10,859 nucleotides of DNA. Origin: JANOSH01 sp031415695. Lineage in GTDB: Bacteria > Actinomycetota > Acidimicrobiia > Acidimicrobiales > Ilumatobacteraceae. The DNA lies in the NCBI GenBank assembly GCA_031415695.1, contig JANOSH010000041.1, positions 1 to 10,859 on the forward strand, written 5' to 3'. Position numbers and translations under genes: made by a program. Below are positions 6,755-10,859 of the stretch, in pieces; position 1 is the stretch's first letter, and each line of letters begins with the position of its first letter. Below the pieces are notes generated by a model that worked only from the letters and a program-made list of their open reading frames with translations, was not told the DNA's origin and did no database searches.

Positions 6755-9700
6755 ATGTCTCGCCGCGTGGCCAGCTCGGCCAAGGGGCAATCTCAGAGGA
6801 TATGTTACTGCCAGAAATGCGGTGGGGAGAAAATCAGTCGCAGGACGTGGTATCGACACAACCCCTCGGGTGACAGGATGCACTCACAAGACTCAAGCTC
6901 CAGCAGTCAATCTGCATCCCGGACCGGGTCAAGTTCCTCCTGTTCTGATTCAACCGAATCAGATGTAAGTTCAGCAAGTGATGAAATGGGCTTTGACTTT
7001 GAAGAACTGGGCGGTGGTGTGTCCATCTCTTCTCTCCCATCTGTGCCCTCTGGCACCTCCCGCAGCTCAGGTATTTTGGCTTGCCCGCGGTGTTGCGGCC
7101 CGTTCAACCGATGTTGTTCTAATGCGCTCGTTTTTTTTTCAGTGTAGGACGACGACGGAAACGACGCAAACATGGGTCCGCTGTGAGCAGTCTCGCCCGT
7201 TCTGATTCATCGGTTTCTGGCGGCGCATCCGTGAGCTCACGAGCTCCCTCTGGCTCCGACGACGATGGGATCGAGATTCCAGCGCATGAAGAAGATTCTC
7301 CAGCTGCGCCTCTTCCTCCCCCACGACGTGGTCGTCCTCCGCTCTCGGCCGAGGCCTTGCAGCAGCCGACCTTCCCTGGCGCTCCCACTCTTCTCTTCCA
7401 TTTCCTTCACGATCTTCTGCACGCTGAGGCCGAGTTCAACACGAGTGAGCGATTTCGCATTGAGCTGCACAAAGTTCTCCAACTGCATGTCAGTCCCACA
7501 ATGCCGTCCTACAACAAGGCGAAGGCGATGATCGTCCGACCGGATCTCTACGATCAGCACCTCATCTGCCCCTCGAAGCTTCATGTGAATCGACTTCCGA
7601 TTCCGCCCGCTACTCCGTCCACCGAGATCAAACAAATGGTATGCCCGGACTGCAACATGCCTTATGTGGACAAGCGCGGACGAGTGAAGAAGGTCAGTTC
7701 TCTCTGAATCGGACCAGATTGTCCGAATCGGACGGAAGCTGATACTCTGTTCGTTGTTCTCAGTTCATCTACATAGGTATCAAGGATCGCTTGAAGACGA
7801 TGCTTGAGGACCCTGCGCTGAGTCCTCATCTACGGCTTCCTGTCGTACCGGTCGCCCCCGTCAATCGCGTTGGAGAAGACGCGACTATCCACAACGTGTG
7901 GGAGAGTCAAGGCTGGTGGAATCACGTTGTCCAAGGCGCAGAGCGTGTCGTGGAGGCGCCAATTGATTCTCGCGTTATCAAAGACTTCGGTCGAAACGGC
8001 CGAGATATCGTCCTGTCGCTCAACATCGATGGATTCCAACCTTGGAAGCGCGTGAGCTACAGCATGACTCCGTTCGTCTTCATGATCCTCAATCTGCCCG
8101 AGAATCTGCGTCATCGAGCCGAGTACCTGCTTCTCGCAGCGCTCATGCCTGGCCCCAAGAAGCTTCCGCTCCAGTTATTCCTTGACTTCATCGTCGATGA
8201 GCTGGATGACCTCTACAAGACCGGCATCGAGATTCTGGATCCGACAGTGCTTCCGCCGCTGTCGCAGGTGTTGACCGTGAGGGTCAAGTTGCTCTTCACG
8301 TGCGCTGACTACCCTGCACACTCCGACATTAACATGCAGCAGGGTGCAATGGCCACCAAGGGTTGCCACAAGTGCCACATCGAGGTCAGTTCTTGTCCGA
8401 TTCGGACCGTTCAGTCCGATTCGAAGCCGGCCGGCACTTACTCTAGATCTGTGCTTCTTGTTTTGGATAGAGTTACCATGATTTCAACCGCATGTGCTTC
8501 GGCAACTATCATGAATTGGCTGATGACATCCGCCCCAATCTCCGCAGACACGAGCACAGCCGTGTGGACGGAGCGATGAAGCGCGGCGGCATGCTTGGGA
8601 TGTCCAAGCTATTCAAGCTCTGTTACTTCGACCTGCACAAGATGACGCAACCAGACATCATGCACATCTGTTCGGGCGTTGTGCAGCGACACTTGCTCAA
8701 GACCGTCACAGGTAAACGCCTCGCAAAAACACTCGCCGAGGAGAAGCGAAAGAATGATCCCGCGCGAGTTCTCGGCCAAGGGATTATCGACCTCCAAAAG
8801 GCAAGAGATGAGGCTGAGGAAGCGGTGCGCAAGTCGACAGCCAAACGAGCTGCCAGCCACAGACGTGACGTCGAGATCCATCAGGCACCGAAGGCCGGAT
8901 CCAAGAAGAAGGACAAACTCGTTGCGGCGAGAAGCGCTGCGTTCGAAAAGGAAAAGGCCGAACATGAGAAACTGGAAGGTTTAGCTGCCGATCTCAACAG
9001 GAAGCATACAATCCGTGTGAAGGAGACCTGCAAGGTCAGTGTGGGTCGCAATCAGTCCGATTCGTCTGATTCGGACAAACTCTCACCGTGACGTGCACTT
9101 GCGTCGTTCGTCTGCAGCTGACACCAGCCCAGCTGCAAGCCAACTGGGAACTAAGTCCTGCTGTGGCTTTGCTCATTGAGAGTCGCTGCTATCAAGAGAT
9201 CGCAGCCCCTCGTGGTATTGCTCCGCCCACGAAGAAGCCGTTCAGTCTTCCATCTGAAATGATGGCCCATCACTCCGTCAATTTCGCCAAGGTCTACGGC
9301 AAATATCTCCTGAGCCAATGCCATCGTGCCGACACTCTCAGAGTGTCTTGCTTGCTGTTGGATATCCTCTCCCTCTGCCTGGCATCCAGCGTGACTCCAA
9401 CGCTGATTGGGCATCTCGAAGGAAAGATCAAGATCTTTGCGCACAGGTTCAGGGACTGGATGCCCACTGTCAGCAAGGCTCTGGTGCTGCATACCTTGAT
9501 CTTTCATATGCCCGCCACGATTGCCTACTGGGGCCCGGCGCGAGGCTACTGGTGCTTTCCTTTTGAACGGTCAGTGCGGCTGGTCCGAATCGGACGGAAT
9601 TGTCCGAATCGGACTGATTCTCGTCCGAATGCTGTCTCTTAGGTTCATCGGCAAGATGGCGCGATCCATCAAGAGTCGCAGCGCGCCCGAGCTCAACCTC

Positions 9701-10531
9701 GTCAACCGCTACCTCCTCTCTGCCTATCTGAATCGGCGCGTGGTTGACGTACGTGCTGCGGGTGAAGAGGAAGCCTTGGAGGAGGAGGCGCACCCGTTGG
9801 TTCCGCTGGGTGCCGTCAACTCCCTGTCCAACCGCGAATCTCAACCGCTTGTTTGGCCTCACTTTACCAAAGCCACGAGCGAGATTCTGTACAAGAACGT
9901 CTACAGTCATCTGTCCGAGAGAGTCATTCGTCCGATGTTGGGAAAGAAGATGAGCGATGCGAACCGAAACGCCGTTCACTCTGATTGTGTCATTCGTTCC
10001 ACTTGGTCGCCGGTCCAAATTGGACCGTGGACCTTCCGCCTGAGCGATCTCAAGCTCGATCGACAGCGTGGCTTCCACACGGCGGGCACGTGCGATTCCC
10101 TGTTCACCATCAAGCACGAATACGTCCACGACATCGAAACGGTTGAGTATGAATGCAAGCAGCACATGGATGAGCCACTCCAGGCGGGAGAACTTCTCTA
10201 CGGCAAGCTGCACCGCTTCATTGAAGTGTCTCTGCCTCACTGGAGCGAGAAGGTCTACCGCATGGGAGAATGTACGCTGTGGCGTGCGCTGGGCGTTCAT
10301 CCGATCACCTATCTGCCTTTCCTCAATCTCAACCAGCCACTCAACTTCAATACCAACAAGCAAGTTGCTTATGTACCTCTCCATCGCATTGCCTCTGCAT
10401 TTGCGATGGCGCCGGACGTGAGTGGCTGGAAGGAGCAGATCGAGGAGAAGGGCGACTCGCCGCTGCGTGCCAAGCATGACGCCGCTGCGCTCAGTGCTAC
10501 ATTTCACTATGTGCTCCCTGTCAATGTATGA
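6755..10531 (+). CDS. Gene B: CACTA-type transposase (tnp2 / Transposase_21 family), 6 exons, about 1128 aa
   Basis: Exons are 6755-7070, 7148-7692, 7764-8384, 8471-9034, 9118-9569 and 9643-10531, with consistent phases. The product should cut and rejoin the element ends in the nucleus. In order: a zinc-binding N-terminus (C17, C19, C22, H35), as is usual in fungal tnp2 transposases; a Ser/Asp-rich linker; a basic nuclear signal RRRKRRK (107-113); an AT-hook-like RRGRPP (165-170); a CPDC knuckle (271-274); the tnp2 core with candidate catalytic acids D376 (NIDGFQPW), D469 (ADYPAHSD, followed by CHKCH) and D556 (QPDIMHI); a charged coiled-coil-like insertion (about 565-680); and a DUF4218-like region ending YWCFPFERF at about 826-834, restored only by splicing out 9570-9642. 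The ATG at 6755 gives the short leader normal for the family. A GTGAGT at 10418 could be a donor for a further 3' intron. Catalytic assignments follow family pattern, not alignment. Confidence 0.9.
7702..7734. repeat. Palindrome pair in transposase intron 2
   Basis: Copies at 7707 and 7726 are 19 bp apart inside intron 7693-7763, right after the GTCAGT donor. Confidence 0.85.
8395..8425. repeat. Palindrome pair in transposase intron 3
   Basis: Copies at 8400 and 8419 are 19 bp apart inside intron 8385-8470. The second lacks its last bases. Confidence 0.85.
9055..9077. repeat. Palindrome pair in transposase intron 4
   Basis: Overlapping copies at 9060 and 9069 are 9 bp apart inside intron 9035-9117. 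Confidence 0.8.
9582..9631. repeat. Palindrome triplet in transposase intron 5
   Basis: Copies at 9588, 9607 and 9628 are spaced 19 and 21 bp inside intron 9570-9642; the third is a half copy. Together they occupy more than half of this 73-nt intron. Confidence 0.85.
10011..10027. repeat. Exonic palindrome of the same shape
   Basis: CGGTCCAAATTGGACCG lies within transposase exon 6. It has the same GGTCC-N5-GGACC shape but a different core. It is one of very few such dyads in coding sequence and may be chance. Confidence 0.5.
10413..10477 (+). repeat. 65-bp direct repeat, copy in transposase exon 6
   Basis: Coding copy near the C-terminus of the transposase (reads PDVSGWKEQIEEKGDSPL). It matches 837-901 with two differences. 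It begins five bases before a strong donor-like GTGAGT, so an alternative 3' intron in the transposase cannot be ruled out. Confidence 0.9.
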
Positions 10532-10556
10532 TTGTATCCTATCTGTCATACATTTT

Positions 10557-10720
10557 GGTCCGATTTGTCCGAATCGGACCAGCATTTGCGACTTGACTTA
10601 ACCGAATTTGAGCATTTTGCGAGCGCTGGCCTACCTCGGTGTAGCAATTGGTCCGAATCGGACCAAATCGGACAAAAATGTGTCCGATTCGGACGATTCG
10701 GTCCGAATTTGGCGTTCGGA
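10557..10720. repeat. Right subterminal palindrome cluster
   Basis: Copies or half copies have their reference base at 10563, 10572, 10656, 10666, 10687, 10696, 10706 and about 10714. Within each block the distances are 8-10 or 21 bp, tighter than the 28-bp left array. The cluster lies directly inside the right TIR and after the transposase stop, as expected for subterminal binding sites of a CACTA element. Confidence 0.8.
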
Positions 10721-10725
10721 CAAAG

Positions 10726-10742
10726 GATTATTTTTCACAGTG
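10726..10742 (-). repeat. Right terminal inverted repeat
   Basis: GATTATTTTTCACAGTG is the exact reverse complement of 185-201 over 17 bp. Similarity stops at both edges: outside, the flanks differ, and inside, only the short palindromes are shared. Read outward it resembles a 3' splice site (pyrimidine run, then CAG). Confidence 0.8.
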
Positions 10743-10859
10743 GCGGCTGCAGGCAATTGCAAATAATCTTTAGAAATTTGATCTACTGCTGCATGAAAAC
10801 GTGACAATTCCATAATTTACTCTTCTATTAATTTATTTACATTGGGGTTTTGGGTTTTG
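10743..10859. other. Right flank outside the element
   Basis: AT-rich sequence with no gene and no TCCGAWTCGGA copy. It ends in a G/T run (TTGGGGTTTTGGGTTTTG) that superficially resembles a telomeric repeat, but it is too short to judge. Confidence 0.4.

Larger units (their letters stand above)
185..10742. mobile_element. CACTA (EnSpm)-type DNA transposon, about 10.6 kb, two main genes
   Basis: The segment is bounded by a perfect 17-bp inverted repeat starting CACTG. Inside each end lie clusters of a short palindromic motif, and the element encodes a tnp2-type transposase. Short TIRs starting CACTA or CACTG, subterminal repeats bound by an element protein, and a tnp2 transposase are the family hallmarks of CACTA elements. 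Two divergent genes fill the interior: an unrecognised protein on the minus strand and the transposase on the plus strand. Both read outward and stop 552 bp (left) and 211 bp (right) from the termini. No 3-bp target-site duplication is visible (AAA on the left, GCG on the right), so the copy may be old, recombined, or end slightly differently. Both main reading frames look open, so it may be recently active. Confidence 0.8.

Noticed and set aside
6328..6873. 181-codon Leu-rich ORF overlapping the small gene
   Set aside because: Its composition looks like a frame shadow (runs of Leu and Ser) and it reads through two palindrome copies. It is kept only as an alternative 5' exon in the findings.
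9470..10585. 371-codon minus-strand ORF opposite transposase exon 6
   Set aside because: The plus strand here encodes the conserved transposase region after the FERF motif, and splice phase supports the plus strand.
10841..10859. Telomeric repeat at the right edge
   Set aside because: Only about 19 bases of irregular G/T runs are present, too few to show a telomeric array.
1..10859. LTR retrotransposon or LINE
   Set aside because: No reverse transcriptase, integrase or gag motifs and no long terminal direct repeats. The only long direct repeat is the 65-bp internal duplication.

Overview
The window looks like a fungal genome segment, most likely from a basidiomycete. It carries one nearly complete, two-gene DNA transposon of the CACTA (EnSpm) superfamily. 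The evidence is a multi-exon gene with short (65-96 nt) GT-AG introns that encodes a tnp2-type transposase, GC-rich exons with AT-richer intergenic DNA, and a 17-bp perfect terminal inverted repeat starting CACTG at 185-201 and 10726-10742. The species cannot be named from the sequence. No bacterial gene layout is present.

Layout, left to right: left flank (1-184); left TIR (185-201); a subterminal array of the short palindrome TCCGAWTCGGA (216-695); gene A on the minus strand (4764 down to 737, about 12 exons, about 1014 aa, no recognised family); a 1.5-kb AT-richer central region (4765-6335) with a perfect 26-bp-arm hairpin and a tRNA-like Pol III promoter remnant; a small possible gene (6336-6713); gene B on the plus strand (6755-10531, 6 exons, about 1128 aa), the transposase; a right subterminal palindrome cluster (10557-10720); right TIR (10726-10742); right flank to 10859. 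The two main genes are divergent and each ends close to one terminus.

The most unusual feature is the palindrome TCCGAWTCGGA. About 47 full or slightly degenerate copies lie inside the TIRs. They sit in the two subterminal regions, where transposase-binding repeats are expected in CACTA elements, but also in 9 of the 16 introns of the two main genes and in intergenic gaps. They are almost absent from exons. Within clusters, the centre-to-centre distances are 9-10, 19-21 or 27-28 bp, roughly one, two or three turns of the helix. This looks like a phased protein-binding array that has spread through the non-coding space of the element, including introns.

A second oddity is a 65-bp stretch of the transposase 3' coding sequence that is duplicated (63/65 identical) inside the last intron of gene A, antisense to that gene. 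All exon-intron models were built by hand from splice signals and reading-frame continuity. The 3' end of gene A is the least certain part.
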